Source of the DNA: Sphingobacterium populi
GTDB taxonomy: Bacteria; Bacteroidota; Bacteroidia; Sphingobacteriales; Sphingobacteriaceae
Direction of reading: 5' to 3'
DNA: 64,000 nucleotides
Assembly (NCBI RefSeq): GCF_001586775.1
Contig: NZ_LQXS01000003.1
Span: 1-64,000 of the forward strand
Shown here: positions 1 through 8,448 of the stretch, in pieces
How the letters are laid out: each line of letters starts with the position of its first letter
Position numbering within the stretch: the stretch's first letter is position 1
Translations under genes and position numbers: made by a program
Notes under the pieces: generated by a model
Database searches by the model: none
What the model was told of the DNA's origin: nothing
The model's input: the letters and a program-made list of their open reading frames with translations, nothing else

Positions 1-117
1 CCAGAAGAAAAGCCAGCAACTGAAGAATCGACTACGCCGGTTAGTAAACCTGCTGGCTTCAAACCGCGCTTCAAGGCTGGCGTAACCAAGCCTAGCAAGC
101 CCAAAGACGATCAGTAG
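1..117 (+). CDS. C-terminal end of an unidentified protein (cut by window start)
   Basis: Frame 1 is open from the first base to a TAG stop at 115-117, giving the last 38 residues of a protein that begins outside the window. The tail is rich in Pro, Lys, Glu and Thr and ends in repeated Lys-Pro pairs, which suggests a disordered, basic C-terminus. It lies 12 bp before the flippase gene on the same strand, so the two may be cotranscribed. No domain is visible and no function can be assigned. Confidence 0.6.
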   Translation, partial: PEEKPATEESTTPVSKPAGFKPRFKAGVTKPSKPKDDQ

Positions 118-129
118 CGAACGAAAGCA

Positions 130-1590
130 ATGGATCCAGTAAACCCCGCGCCAGAAGAAAGTTTAAAAAAGAAAGCCGCCAAAGGATTTTTGTGGGGCGG
201 CCTATCCAACGGATTGCAACAGGTTATTGGGTTGATCTTCGGCCTGGTGCTGTTGCGCGTGCTGGATCCTAAAGATTACGGTCTGGTCGGAATCCTCACC
301 ATTTTTTCTGCTATTGCGGCCGCGTTGACAGAATCTGGCTTTGTGAGTGCAATTAGCATTAAGAAGGACGTTACGAAAGCAGACTATAATGCCGTATTCT
401 GGTTTTGTGTGCTTTCAGGCGCCGGAATCTATTTGGTTTTGTATTCCGTGAGTCCGTTTATTGCCAATTTTTATGAGTTGCCCCAATTAGAGCCATTGGC
501 TAAAATCTCCTTTTTGAACTTCCTCATCAGTAGTTTTGGCGTCGCGCATAGTGCCTACCTTACGCGTAACTTAATGGTGAAAGAGCGTTCTACTGCGCTT
601 CTTTTCGCAGTTTTGATCAGTAATATCATCGGGGTGATTGCGGCGCTACAAGGGCTTAAATACTGGTCTTTGGTCATACAAAATTTGACTTACTGCGTGA
701 TTTCCGCATCGCTATTCTGGTACTTTTCTCATTTTCGTCCGTCTTGGCGAATCAATATTCGTCCCGTCAAACCATTGTTGTCGTACAGCAGCAAGCTGAT
801 CATTACCAATGTATTCTTTCACGTCAATAACAATTTCCTGACCGCCATTCTGGGCAAATATGTGCCCGTAGCGCAAGTCGGACAATATACTTCGGGCAAT
901 AAGTGGAATCTCATGGGGCAAAATCTGATTTTGAGCATTTCCAATACCATTATCCAGCCGCTGATGACGGAGGTATCGCACAGCGAAGAAGAGCGCAAAA
1001 TTCGTGTCTTCCGCAAGCTGCTTTCCTTTATCTCTTTCATCACTTTTCCGCTGATGTTTGGTTTAGCACTCATCGCGCCTGATTTTCTTTTGCTTGCTGG
1101 TGGTGCCAAATGGCTCGAAAGTGCCGATTACCTGCGCGTTTTGGCATTTGGAGGCGCATTCGCTGTCGTGAGCAATGCGTTTTCCAACTATACCTTGAGC
1201 AAGGGTCGATCTACTACCTACATGTGGAATATGATCGTATTTGGCATCTTACAGGTCGGCTTATTCTTTGCGCTCAAACACTTGGGCGTACTTTACATTG
1301 TACTGGGTTATGCAACTATGAATCTGCTTTGGTTGAATACTTGGTTTTTCATCACGCAGAAAAGCCTGCAATACAGTTATCGCTTCATGTGGCGCGATGT
1401 ATATGCTTACGCGCTTAGCGCCATGGTTGGATTTCTCGCGACCTATTTTTGGATAGACATTTTGCCCCATGCGGCATTAAGATTAGCGGTGTCTGTATTA
1501 TCCATGGGTGCAGTGTATCTGGGGATTTGTTATCTATTTTCCAGAGAAACTTTTCAAGAAATTCAAAATTTCTTTCGCAACAAGCTATGA
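130..1590 (+). CDS. Wzx-like polysaccharide/lipopolysaccharide flippase (MOP superfamily)
   Basis: Inner-membrane protein of 486 residues with about 12-14 hydrophobic segments. Its N-terminal part (residues 15-60, Lys-rich start followed by a GFLWGG stretch and an LRVLDPKDYG motif) is typical of the polysaccharide-synthesis/oligosaccharide flippase families. Such proteins move undecaprenyl-linked sugar repeat units across the inner membrane. The length is normal for the family. The gene is followed by a glycosyltransferase with a 4-bp ATGA overlap, so it heads a small glycan operon (130-4440). Seen: membrane topology and family signature. Inferred: the substrate is the glycan built by the adjacent transferases. 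Confidence 0.88.
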   Translation: MDPVNPAPEESLKKKAAKGFLWGGLSNGLQQVIGLIFGLVLLRVLDPKDYGLVGILTIFSAIAAALTESGFVSAISIKKDVTKADYNAVFWFCVLSGAGIYLVLYSVSPFIANFYELPQLEPLAKISFLNFLISSFGVAHSAYLTRNLMVKERSTALLFAVLISNIIGVIAALQGLKYWSLVIQNLTYCVISASLFWYFSHFRPSWRINIRPVKPLLSYSSKLIITNVFFHVNNNFLTAILGKYVPVAQVGQYTSGNKWNLMGQNLILSISNTIIQPLMTEVSHSEEERKIRVFRKLLSFISFITFPLMFGLALIAPDFLLLAGGAKWLESADYLRVLAFGGAFAVVSNAFSNYTLSKGRSTTYMWNMIVFGILQVGLFFALKHLGVLYIVLGYATMNLLWLNTWFFITQKSLQYSYRFMWRDVYAYALSAMVGFLATYFWIDILPHAALRLAVSVLSMGAVYLGICYLFSRETFQEIQNFFRNKL

Positions 1591-2444
1591 AGAAGGTCCT
1601 CAGCATTATCGTTTCATACAATTTTGAGCCTTGGCTCACCAAATGCTTAGATAGCTTGCTACAATCGACTTATCCCGCCGATATTTTTGTAGTCGATAAT
1701 GCTTCAAGCGATGATACAGTCGTCCGAATTAACGAAAATTATCCGCAAGTAATCTTGCATGAAAGCGGTACGAATCTCGGCTTTGGCCGTGCCAATAATA
1801 TCGGTTTTGATTACGCGATCGCGAATCAGTATGATGCTGTTTTCTTAGTCAATCAAGATGCTTGGGTGGATCCAGCATGTTTAGCGTATTTGATGGAAGA
1901 AGATTATGGATCTAACGTAGGAATTATATCGCCGATGCATTACGATGGTACGGGGTTGCAATTGGATGAAGGTTTTGCTGGATATGTGAAGCAAGAACAA
2001 GCGCATCTTGATCATTTTGCTGTACCATTTGTGAATGCTGCATTCTGGCTGATTCCAATTTCCGTTCTCAAAGAAGTGGGACAATTTTCACCGATCTTCT
2101 ATCATTATGGCGAAGACAGCGATTATGCCAACCGTATACAGCACCATGGCTTGAAAATTATGGTCAACACCAAAGCCATTGCCTATCATGATCGGCAAAC
2201 GCGAAAGGCCGTTTCCAGCGCGCAATTTTTTAAAAGAGAATTTATCTATTTCCTGACGGAGTATGCCAATGTGAATCATTCCTTTCCGAAAGCGTTTGGC
2301 TACGGTGTGCTAGCTCCGATCAAAAAAGCGTTTCAGCGGCCTTCCGCCACACCTTATCATGGATTCGCTTCGTATTTTTCTGTTGCTTTTCAGGTTTTGG
2401 CGAAGACAGCTGCCGTTATTCGGACAAGGAAACGAAACGCTTAA
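1587..2444 (+). CDS. Glycosyltransferase family 2 (rhamnosyltransferase-like)
   Basis: A 285-residue GT-A fold enzyme. The start at 1587 is chosen because ATG overlaps the flippase stop (ATGA) and the protein then begins directly with the MKKVLSIIVSYN beta strand; an upstream in-frame extension would lie inside the flippase gene. The VVDNASSDDT motif (near residue 33) binds nucleotide sugar, and NQDAW around residue 90 occupies the DXD position, a form common in WbbL-type rhamnosyltransferases. Complete rml genes are not in this operon but rmlB, rmlC and rmlD lie at 62-64 kb. Donor and acceptor cannot be fixed from sequence. Confidence 0.85.
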   Translation: MKKVLSIIVSYNFEPWLTKCLDSLLQSTYPADIFVVDNASSDDTVVRINENYPQVILHESGTNLGFGRANNIGFDYAIANQYDAVFLVNQDAWVDPACLAYLMEEDYGSNVGIISPMHYDGTGLQLDEGFAGYVKQEQAHLDHFAVPFVNAAFWLIPISVLKEVGQFSPIFYHYGEDSDYANRIQHHGLKIMVNTKAIAYHDRQTRKAVSSAQFFKREFIYFLTEYANVNHSFPKAFGYGVLAPIKKAFQRPSATPYHGFASYFSVAFQVLAKTAAVIRTRKRNA

Positions 2445-2525
2445 TCATTATGCGATCTGCTCGTTGCTGCGTATTTGCATATGCAGACTTTTTTGGCGAG
2501 TTTCGTCTATTCATTTAACACATCC

Positions 2526-3425
2526 ATGCAGCAGCTAAGTCCAATTATTCTTTTTGCCTACAACCGACCCGAACACACGCAGCGTGCATTAGAAGCGTTG
2601 CAGAAAAATGTCGGTGCTGCGGAAAGCACCTTATATGTATTTGCGGATGGCGCAAAGCATGATGGCGCCAAGCAAAGCGTGCAGCAAGTAAGAGATGTGC
2701 TGAAAAGAGAATGGGCCTTCAAAGCGGTGCATATCATCGCGCGCGATCGCAATTGGGGATTAGCCAATAATGTGATGGATGGCGTAGGGCAGGTGATGAA
2801 AGAACATGGCCGCGCGATCGTATTGGAAGACGATGTGCTATTTGCACCGCACACGCTGCAATACTTCAATGAAGCATTAATTCGCTACGAAAAGGAAGAA
2901 AAGATCATGCACGTTGGTGGATTCATGTATGAGCTGGATCGCTCTGGGCTGGATGAAACATTCGTAACGCGATATGTGGCCAGCCAAGCTTGGGCAACAT
3001 GGTCACGCGCTTGGCAACATTTCGAACCGAATATCGATCAGATCATCGCACAATTTGATGAGGCCAAAATCGCGGCTTTTACCTTTGATCATACCATGAA
3101 TTTCTGGCGAACCATATTGCAACAGCAAAAGGGAGAAGTCGATTCTTGGGCGGTGCGCTGGTATGCCAGTGTGTTCTTAAAAGGTGGTTTGGCGATCGAA
3201 CCTAGCCAATCGCTCATCGAAAACATCGGTCACGATGGCTCGGGTGTGCATTCGGGAATCAACACCATGTTTGAAACATCGATACGATCCACGCCGATAA
3301 CCCGATTTCCAATGGATTTGACAGAAAATCCGGCTGGATATGCCGCGCTGCGCCATTTCTTTAAACATCGAAAAGGAAATTTATTTCAACGCGCATACCG
3401 CTTTGCGATTAATAAGCTGCGCTAA
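2526..3425 (+). CDS. Glycosyltransferase, GT-A fold (GNT-I-like)
   Basis: A 299-residue protein starting MQQLSPIILFAYNRPEH. An in-frame ATG at 2475 would add 17 residues that do not resemble the family, so 2526 is preferred. The early AYNRPEHT motif and a VLEDDV acidic motif near residue 100 mark the GT-A class that includes GNT-I-like and GT2-like transferases; the Glu-Asp-Asp holds metal and UDP-sugar in relatives. It sits 81 bp after the previous transferase on the same strand. It is probably cytoplasmic and adds one sugar to the growing repeat unit. Sugar specificity is unknown. Confidence 0.8.
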   Translation: MQQLSPIILFAYNRPEHTQRALEALQKNVGAAESTLYVFADGAKHDGAKQSVQQVRDVLKREWAFKAVHIIARDRNWGLANNVMDGVGQVMKEHGRAIVLEDDVLFAPHTLQYFNEALIRYEKEEKIMHVGGFMYELDRSGLDETFVTRYVASQAWATWSRAWQHFEPNIDQIIAQFDEAKIAAFTFDHTMNFWRTILQQQKGEVDSWAVRWYASVFLKGGLAIEPSQSLIENIGHDGSGVHSGINTMFETSIRSTPITRFPMDLTENPAGYAALRHFFKHRKGNLFQRAYRFAINKLR

Positions 3426-3455
3426 ACGTTTATTCATTCGCTATTGACCACAACC

Positions 3456-4223
3456 ATGTCAGATCAATCTCCTTCACTTCCAACCATTTCTATTATCACG
3501 ATCGTGTATAATAATGTGCGGGATATCGCGTATACTTTAGCTTCTGTGGCGGGGCAAAGTTACAGGGAGGTCGAATACATTGTGATTGATGGCGCATCTT
3601 CGGATGGCACGTTGGATGTGATTCATCAATATGCGCAGCATATTGATATTCTGGTGTCGGAGAAAGATAAAGGCATTTATGATGCGATGAACAAAGGGTT
3701 GGCTCGTGCCACAGGCGATTATGTCTTGTTTCTCAATTCTGGCGATACGCTGTGTGATGCAGAAACATTAAGAACGGTCGTGGAGCGTGGCAATGGTGCC
3801 GATATCATTTATGGAGAAACCAAATTGGTGGATGAAGATCGTCGCATCATTGGCGATCGTCGGCATAAAGCTCCGGAAAAGTTCGATTGGCGATCGTTTC
3901 GCTATGGGATGAGTATTTGCCATCAGGCGATATATGTGCGTAGAAGTATCACTTCGCCTTATGATACGAGCTATCAATTAAGTTCGGATATTGATTGGGT
4001 GATTCGTGCAGCGAAAAAAGCTAAAACTACTCAAAATGTGCACACTGTCGTCGCGAAATATCTTGTTGGCGGTATGTCGCAGCAGCGGCATCGACAAAGC
4101 TTGAAAGAGCGCTACGAAATATTCAAAAAACATTATGGGGCGCTCACCAATATCTTCAACCATCTGATTATTGGTGTTAGATTAGTATTTTATCGATTGC
4201 AACATGGAAAATCTAGAGAATAA
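3456..4223 (+). CDS. Glycosyltransferase family 2 (WcaA-like)
   Basis: A 255-residue GT2 enzyme. ATG at 3456 is taken as start; the frame also opens with TTG four codons earlier, which is rarely used in this group. The SIITIVYNN strand, a VIDGASSDGT motif and LFLNSGDT (DXD-equivalent) are all present in the usual order, and the conserved IDWVIRA segment follows near residue 180. It resembles the short GT2 proteins found in exopolysaccharide operons. Its 3' end overlaps the next small gene by 20 bp, supporting cotranscription. Confidence 0.86.
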   Translation: MSDQSPSLPTISIITIVYNNVRDIAYTLASVAGQSYREVEYIVIDGASSDGTLDVIHQYAQHIDILVSEKDKGIYDAMNKGLARATGDYVLFLNSGDTLCDAETLRTVVERGNGADIIYGETKLVDEDRRIIGDRRHKAPEKFDWRSFRYGMSICHQAIYVRRSITSPYDTSYQLSSDIDWVIRAAKKAKTTQNVHTVVAKYLVGGMSQQRHRQSLKERYEIFKKHYGALTNIFNHLIIGVRLVFYRLQHGKSRE

Positions 4224-4440
4224 TCTGCTTAACCCGCAACTGTTGGTCGAAGTAGCCAATGCGAAGATGCCTTTTGGGAAATATAAAGATACGTATCTGC
4301 GATATCTTCCAGAATCGTATCTCAATTGGTTTCGCGCCAAAGGTTTTCCGCCCGGAAAGCTCGGAGTGCAATTGGCTACCTTATATGAAATCAAGCTCAA
4401 TGGCCTCGAATACCTGTTACAACCTTTAGTAAAACGCTAA
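4204..4440 (+). CDS. DUF3820 family protein
   Basis: A 78-residue protein with the DUF3820 pattern: MPFGKYKD, then LPESYLNWF, GFPPGKLG, and a C-terminal YEIKLNGLEYLLQPL. Members are small cytoplasmic proteins of unknown biochemical role. It begins inside the end of the preceding glycosyltransferase (20-bp overlap), so translation is probably coupled, yet nothing about the family ties it to glycan synthesis. An AT-rich hairpin with a nine-T tail lies 53 bp after the stop. Confidence 0.8.
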   Translation: MENLENNLLNPQLLVEVANAKMPFGKYKDTYLRYLPESYLNWFRAKGFPPGKLGVQLATLYEIKLNGLEYLLQPLVKR

Positions 4441-4493
4441 GTTTTCCAGCCGTTATCAGGGTTTCATGAATTTCACAAAAAGTTTTTAAACAT

Positions 4494-4518
4494 AAATGTC
4501 ATTTTGACATTTTTTTTT
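4494..4518 (+). terminator. AT-rich hairpin terminator after the first glycan operon
   Basis: Arms AAATGTCA (4494-4501) and TGACATTT (4505-4512) are perfectly complementary around a TTT loop and run into nine T residues (4510-4518). This fits a rho-independent terminator for the operon ending with the DUF3820 gene. The same palindrome could instead serve as an operator for the symporter gene downstream. Confidence 0.6.
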
Positions 4519-4560
4519 GTAATATTTGGAACATTAAATCTGAATACCTGTGTAATACCG

Positions 4561-4584
4561 TGCTGCGTCAGCGTAGCATTTTTT
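4561..4584 (+). terminator. Hairpin with T-tract in the symporter leader
   Basis: TGCTGCG (4561-4567) pairs with CGTAGCA (4572-4578; one G-T pair) around TCAG and is followed by six T residues. It may be a second terminator of the upstream operon or an attenuator in the symporter leader. A weaker AGCGC/GCGCT hairpin with a T-rich tail follows at 4625-4646. Confidence 0.45.
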
Positions 4585-4668
4585 ATAAACTTAATCGTTA
4601 AAAAACTATAGTGCAATAAGAGGAAGCGCGATTTTGCGCTCTTTTTCTAACCAATTTTATTCAAACAA

Positions 4669-6366
4669 ATGACTAGATTTTCAACAATTGATTACGTTAT
4701 ATTCCTGATATATTTCGTGATTGTCGCGGGGTACGGTTACTGGATTTACCGTCGTAAAACCAAAAGTGATTCTGCAACCAAAGATTTTTTCCTAGCTGAA
4801 GGTTCGCTTACCTGGTGGGCTATTGGTGCTTCACTCATTGCATCCAATATTTCTGCGGAGCAATTTATTGGTATGAGCGGAAATGGTTTTACCGTGGGTA
4901 TGGCCGTGGCCGCATACGAATGGTTTGCTGCTATTGCCTTGATTATTGTGGCCGTGTGGTTTATACCGATGTATCACAAGAACGGCATATTTACCATGCC
5001 ACAATTTCTCAAGATTCGATACAACGAGACGACGGCATTGATCATGGCGATCTTCTGGTTGTTTCTCTATATTCTAGTTAACCTAACTTCGATCTTATTT
5101 TTAGGATCCATGGCAATCAATAACTTCGCTGGCGGCGAAAATTTTGAGGTCATTATGACGATCCTTTGTGTGTTTGCTATTATTATCACGCTGGGCGGAA
5201 TGAAAGTAATCGGTTTCACCGATGTGATTCAAGTATTGGTATTAATTATTGGTGGATTAGCCACGACATATGTAGCGCTTACCTTAGTGAGTGAACATTT
5301 TGGTTTAGGATCCGATATTATTGCTGGTTTTAAGGCGATGATGAAAGATTCTCCGACGCACTTCCAGATGATTGCCGAGAAACCAGGACCTGAGGCCACG
5401 CAGGAAGAAATTAATAAATACTTAATGTTGCCGGGTATTGCGATGTATTTTGCAGGGCAATGGATTGTGAATTTAAATTATTGGGGTTGTAACCAGTACA
5501 TCACACAGCGTGCGCTAGGAGCAGATCTTAAAACTGCGAGAACAGGTATCTTATTTGCCGGTTTCTTGAAATTATTGATGCCGATTGTGGTGATGTTGCC
5601 GGGTATCGCTGCTTATGTACTATACAAAAATGGTGCATTACAACAAGAGATGGCACCAGGAGGTGAATTTCATGCCGATAATGCGTATTCTGCGATTTTG
5701 AGCTTCTTACCAGATGGCATGAAAGGACTTTCATTAGCCGCATTGACGGCTGCGATTGTAGCGTCATTAGCAGGAAAGGCAAATAGTATTGCGACAATTT
5801 TTACGCTTGATATTTATAAAAAATACCTAGACAAAGACGCTTCTGAAACCAAAATGGTTTGGGTAGGAAAGGTTGCCATTGTCGTGTCGATGTTATTAGC
5901 GCTGTTACTTACTTGGGACGACGTGTTGGGTATTGGTGGAGCAGGTGGATTTACTTTCATTCAAAAATATACCGGTTATGTTAGTCCAGGCGTATTAGCT
6001 ATGTTCTTGTTAGGTATGTTTTGGAAACGTACTACTGGTACTGCTGCGATTGTCGGTCTATTATCTGGATTCTTACTTTCTGTATTCTTCAATGAATTTG
6101 CACCAGCGGTATTTGGTCCAGAAACGTGGTTGTACACGGCATTCCAGAATGCTAATGGCAAATATGAGATTCCATTCTTGATTTGTATGGGTTGGGCGTT
6201 TGTCTTTGCGGTATTACTCATGGTGATTTTAAGTTTAGCTGGCCCGAAAGTCAATCCTAAAGCATTCGAGATCGATAGAAAAATGTTTAAAGTAGATCCT
6301 TCTACATTGATCCTAATTGTGTTTACACTATTAGTGGTAGGAGCATTATATGTTAAATTCTGGTAG
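4669..6366 (+). CDS. Sodium/sugar symporter, SSS family, vSGLT-like
   Basis: Inner-membrane symporter of 565 residues with about 14 transmembrane segments. It closely resembles the Na+/galactose transporter of Vibrio (vSGLT): the SNISAEQFIG segment, the YEW motif and WGCNQYI are all present. The residues that contact galactose in vSGLT (Gln in SAEQ, Glu in YEW, Asn in NQY, Lys in FLKL) correspond here to Q65, E84, N275 and K301, so a hexose such as galactose or glucose is a plausible substrate. The next gene encodes a Nudix-type regulator and a lipoprotein mutarotase follows on the other strand, consistent with a sugar-uptake module. Substrate choice is inference. Confidence 0.9.
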   Translation: MTRFSTIDYVIFLIYFVIVAGYGYWIYRRKTKSDSATKDFFLAEGSLTWWAIGASLIASNISAEQFIGMSGNGFTVGMAVAAYEWFAAIALIIVAVWFIPMYHKNGIFTMPQFLKIRYNETTALIMAIFWLFLYILVNLTSILFLGSMAINNFAGGENFEVIMTILCVFAIIITLGGMKVIGFTDVIQVLVLIIGGLATTYVALTLVSEHFGLGSDIIAGFKAMMKDSPTHFQMIAEKPGPEATQEEINKYLMLPGIAMYFAGQWIVNLNYWGCNQYITQRALGADLKTARTGILFAGFLKLLMPIVVMLPGIAAYVLYKNGALQQEMAPGGEFHADNAYSAILSFLPDGMKGLSLAALTAAIVASLAGKANSIATIFTLDIYKKYLDKDASETKMVWVGKVAIVVSMLLALLLTWDDVLGIGGAGGFTFIQKYTGYVSPGVLAMFLLGMFWKRTTGTAAIVGLLSGFLLSVFFNEFAPAVFGPETWLYTAFQNANGKYEIPFLICMGWAFVFAVLLMVILSLAGPKVNPKAFEIDRKMFKVDPSTLILIVFTLLVVGALYVKFW

Positions 6367-6382
6367 TGATTTTTTCACTACC
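6362..6382 (+). terminator. Hairpin between symporter and regulator genes
   Basis: GGTAGTGA (6362-6369) and TCACTACC (6375-6382) form a perfect 8-bp stem with a five-T loop; the symporter stop codon is inside the first arm. There is no T-tract after it, so it may act as an mRNA 3' stabiliser or weak attenuator rather than a full terminator. Confidence 0.4.
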
Positions 6383-6410
6383 AACTATTTCTACGAGATA
6401 AACTAACAGG

Positions 6411-7103
6411 ATGGCCAAATATTCAGCACAACACCGCGTTCTTATTGCCGTCGATTGTATTATCTTCGGTTTCGATGGCGCGGAGTTGAAGTTGCTGGTC
6501 GTTCAGCGCGCATTAGAGCCGCAGATCGGCAATTGGAGCTTGATGGGTGGTTTTGTAGAAGAAGGAGAAGATCCGAACGATGCGGCATCTCGCGTGTTGT
6601 ACAAATTGACTGGATTGAAAGATGTCTATATGGAGCAGCTTTCGGTATTTGGCAGGCCAAATCGCGATCCGGTGGAGCGCACGATCAGCGTGGCATACTC
6701 CGCGCTGATTAATATCAAGGAGTACGAAACACAACTGAGCGATGCTTACCGTGCAGAATGGATTCCGTTGAAGGATGTGCCGGCGTTGATCTTTGATCAC
6801 GATGAGATGGTCGCTGCCGCGAAAGTGCACTTGCGCTACAAAGCAGCGCTGCATCCGGTCTTATTCGAGCTTTTGCCCGAAAAGTTTACCATTCCACAGA
6901 TCATGGCACTGTACGAACAGGTATATAATGTGGAACTCGATAAGCGCAATTTCATGCGTAAATTGCGTTCTACAGGTTTGCTGGTGAAGCAAGCTGATAA
7001 AGATAAAGAAGGTTCCCGCAAAGGAGCCTTCTATTACAAGTTGGATCAAGAAACCTATAAGGATAAGTTTAGTTCATTCTTGCATTTTATTCCGCAGCCA
7101 TAA
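6411..7103 (+). CDS. Nudix-domain transcriptional regulator (NrtR/AraR-like)
   Basis: A 230-residue protein with an N-terminal Nudix fold (residues 8-140) and a C-terminal winged-helix part (about 150-225, with the PQIMALYEQVYN and KRNFMRKL segments usual in the NrtR family). The Nudix box spans 47-69 but is degenerate: of the REUXEEXGU core only Arg61, Leu63, Gly68 and Leu69 remain, and the three Glu positions are Val62, Lys65 and Leu66. Loss of these metal ligands argues for a ligand-sensing regulator rather than a hydrolase. In Bacteroidota such proteins control sugar genes (for example AraR). It lies 44 bp after the symporter, its likely target. Confidence 0.85.
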   Translation: MAKYSAQHRVLIAVDCIIFGFDGAELKLLVVQRALEPQIGNWSLMGGFVEEGEDPNDAASRVLYKLTGLKDVYMEQLSVFGRPNRDPVERTISVAYSALINIKEYETQLSDAYRAEWIPLKDVPALIFDHDEMVAAAKVHLRYKAALHPVLFELLPEKFTIPQIMALYEQVYNVELDKRNFMRKLRSTGLLVKQADKDKEGSRKGAFYYKLDQETYKDKFSSFLHFIPQP

Positions 7104-7132
7104 GGCTGTTCGAGTTCCATGTAGCTAAAAGC

Positions 7133-7171
7133 AAAACGGTCTCCTTCTGATAAAGAAGGAGACCGTTTTTT
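7133..7171. terminator. Bidirectional terminator between Nudix regulator and mutarotase
   Basis: A perfect 16-bp stem, AAAACGGTCTCCTTCT (7133-7148) with its complement (7154-7169), and a GATAA loop. A-rich and T-rich ends serve both strands, placed between two convergent genes. Confidence 0.9.
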
Positions 7172-7183
7172 ACGTTTAAGATA

Positions 7184-8356
7184 TTACTTTACCGTCGTGA
7201 AGCGGTAGGTACTTTGTGTTTTGTATGTCTCGCCTGGCGATAACACGGTAGATGGGAAATTCGCTTGATTCGGCGCGTCTGGGAAATGTTGTGTTTCTAG
7301 ACAGAATGCCGAACGCAAGCCGTAGGTTTTATCATCTTTAGCATTTTTAATGTCTTTCATGAAATTACCGCTGTAGAACTGCAAGCCGGGTTCTTCCGTC
7401 AGGATTTCCATCTGAATGCCTGTTTTCGGACTGGTTACAGTGGCAATATGCTGCAAGCCCTCTTCCTTGTTCAACACAAAGTTGTGGTCATAACCGCCGC
7501 CAATTTTAAGTTGCTCATCGTCTGCATCAATGTCTTGGCCGATAGCTTTGGCCGTACGGAAATCAAACGGGGTATTTTCTACAGATGCCAATTCTCCGGT
7601 AGGAATTAAGGTTTTGTCCACTGGCGTATATTTATCCGCTTTTACCATCAATTCGTGATCGGTGATGGTTTCCGCTCCTTCACCACTCAGGTTGAAGTAA
7701 GCGTGATTAGTTAAGTTCACGATGGTCTTTTTATCGGTAGTTGCGCGGTACGCAATATCCAATCCATTATCTGATGTAATGCTATACGTGACATAAATAT
7801 CCAAAGCGCCTGGATATCCGGCATCGCCATCTGGTGATAATAAGTGCAATTCTATGCTGTTGTCGGTTATTTTACTCACCGTCCACACTTTTGTGTAATA
7901 ACCTGTTTCACCGCCATGTAAGGTATTCACGCCATCATTCAACTCCAGTTGAAACGGTTTGTCATCCAGCTTAAATTGTCCTTTAGCAATACGATTTCCA
8001 AATCGACCGACGATAGCGCCATAGAAGCCTTCGCCTTTTTTCTGATAGTTTTCTAAATCTTTGTAGCCCAATACGACATCGACTGGATTACCTTGGTTAT
8101 CTGGCACTAATAAGCTCACCACGCGCGCACCATAATTGGTAATCGCTGCGGTAATTGTACCGTTACTGATCGTATATAGATTTACGGAATCTTGGCCAAC
8201 CAATCCGGTAAAGTCAGCAGCAGAAACACCGACATTTATGCTGTCTGCTGTTGTTTCTTTCGCGGTATTTGCATTTTGATTACAAGAGCTTAGGGTAATG
8301 GCTAGCGCGATTGGCGCAATACAGGCTTTCCAGATGAAGCCGGGAGATGTTGTCAT
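7184..8356 (-). CDS. Aldose 1-epimerase (galactose mutarotase), lipoprotein
   Basis: A 390-residue protein that interconverts alpha and beta anomers of hexoses. A signal peptide ends in a lipobox (LSSC, about residue 24), so the enzyme should be anchored outside the cytoplasm. The NLTNHAYFNL segment carries a family His and CLETQHFPDAPN near the C-terminus carries the catalytic Glu. Length is longer than cytoplasmic GalM because of the leader and linker. It is convergent with the Nudix regulator and symporter genes, and an exported mutarotase could supply the anomer preferred by a sugar transporter. It lies 92 bp downstream of radA on the same strand, with a possible own promoter region at 8357-8448. 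Confidence 0.92.
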   Translation of the reverse strand: MTTSPGFIWKACIAPIALAITLSSCNQNANTAKETTADSINVGVSAADFTGLVGQDSVNLYTISNGTITAAITNYGARVVSLLVPDNQGNPVDVVLGYKDLENYQKKGEGFYGAIVGRFGNRIAKGQFKLDDKPFQLELNDGVNTLHGGETGYYTKVWTVSKITDNSIELHLLSPDGDAGYPGALDIYVTYSITSDNGLDIAYRATTDKKTIVNLTNHAYFNLSGEGAETITDHELMVKADKYTPVDKTLIPTGELASVENTPFDFRTAKAIGQDIDADDEQLKIGGGYDHNFVLNKEEGLQHIATVTSPKTGIQMEILTEEPGLQFYSGNFMKDIKNAKDDKTYGLRSAFCLETQHFPDAPNQANFPSTVLSPGETYKTQSTYRFTTVK

Positions 8357-8379
8357 AATAAAAAAGTCTTTTATAGGAT

Positions 8380-8398
8380 GTTTAGGGTTATACTAAAC
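8380..8398. promoter_or_regulatory. Possible operator upstream of the mutarotase gene
   Basis: GTTTAG (8380-8385) and CTAAAC (8393-8398) form an inverted repeat with a 7-nt spacer, 24 bp before the mutarotase start. No copy of the same motif was found before the symporter, so its link to the Nudix regulator is only a guess. Confidence 0.25.
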
Positions 8399-8448
8399 CT
8401 AAGATAGTGAGTATATTCCAGAAAAGCAACCGAAGAATTCGGCGCGTT

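Noticed and set aside
2475-2525. Upstream start of the GT at 2526
   Set aside because: The extra 17 residues do not fit the family; the GT-A strand begins right after the ATG at 2526.
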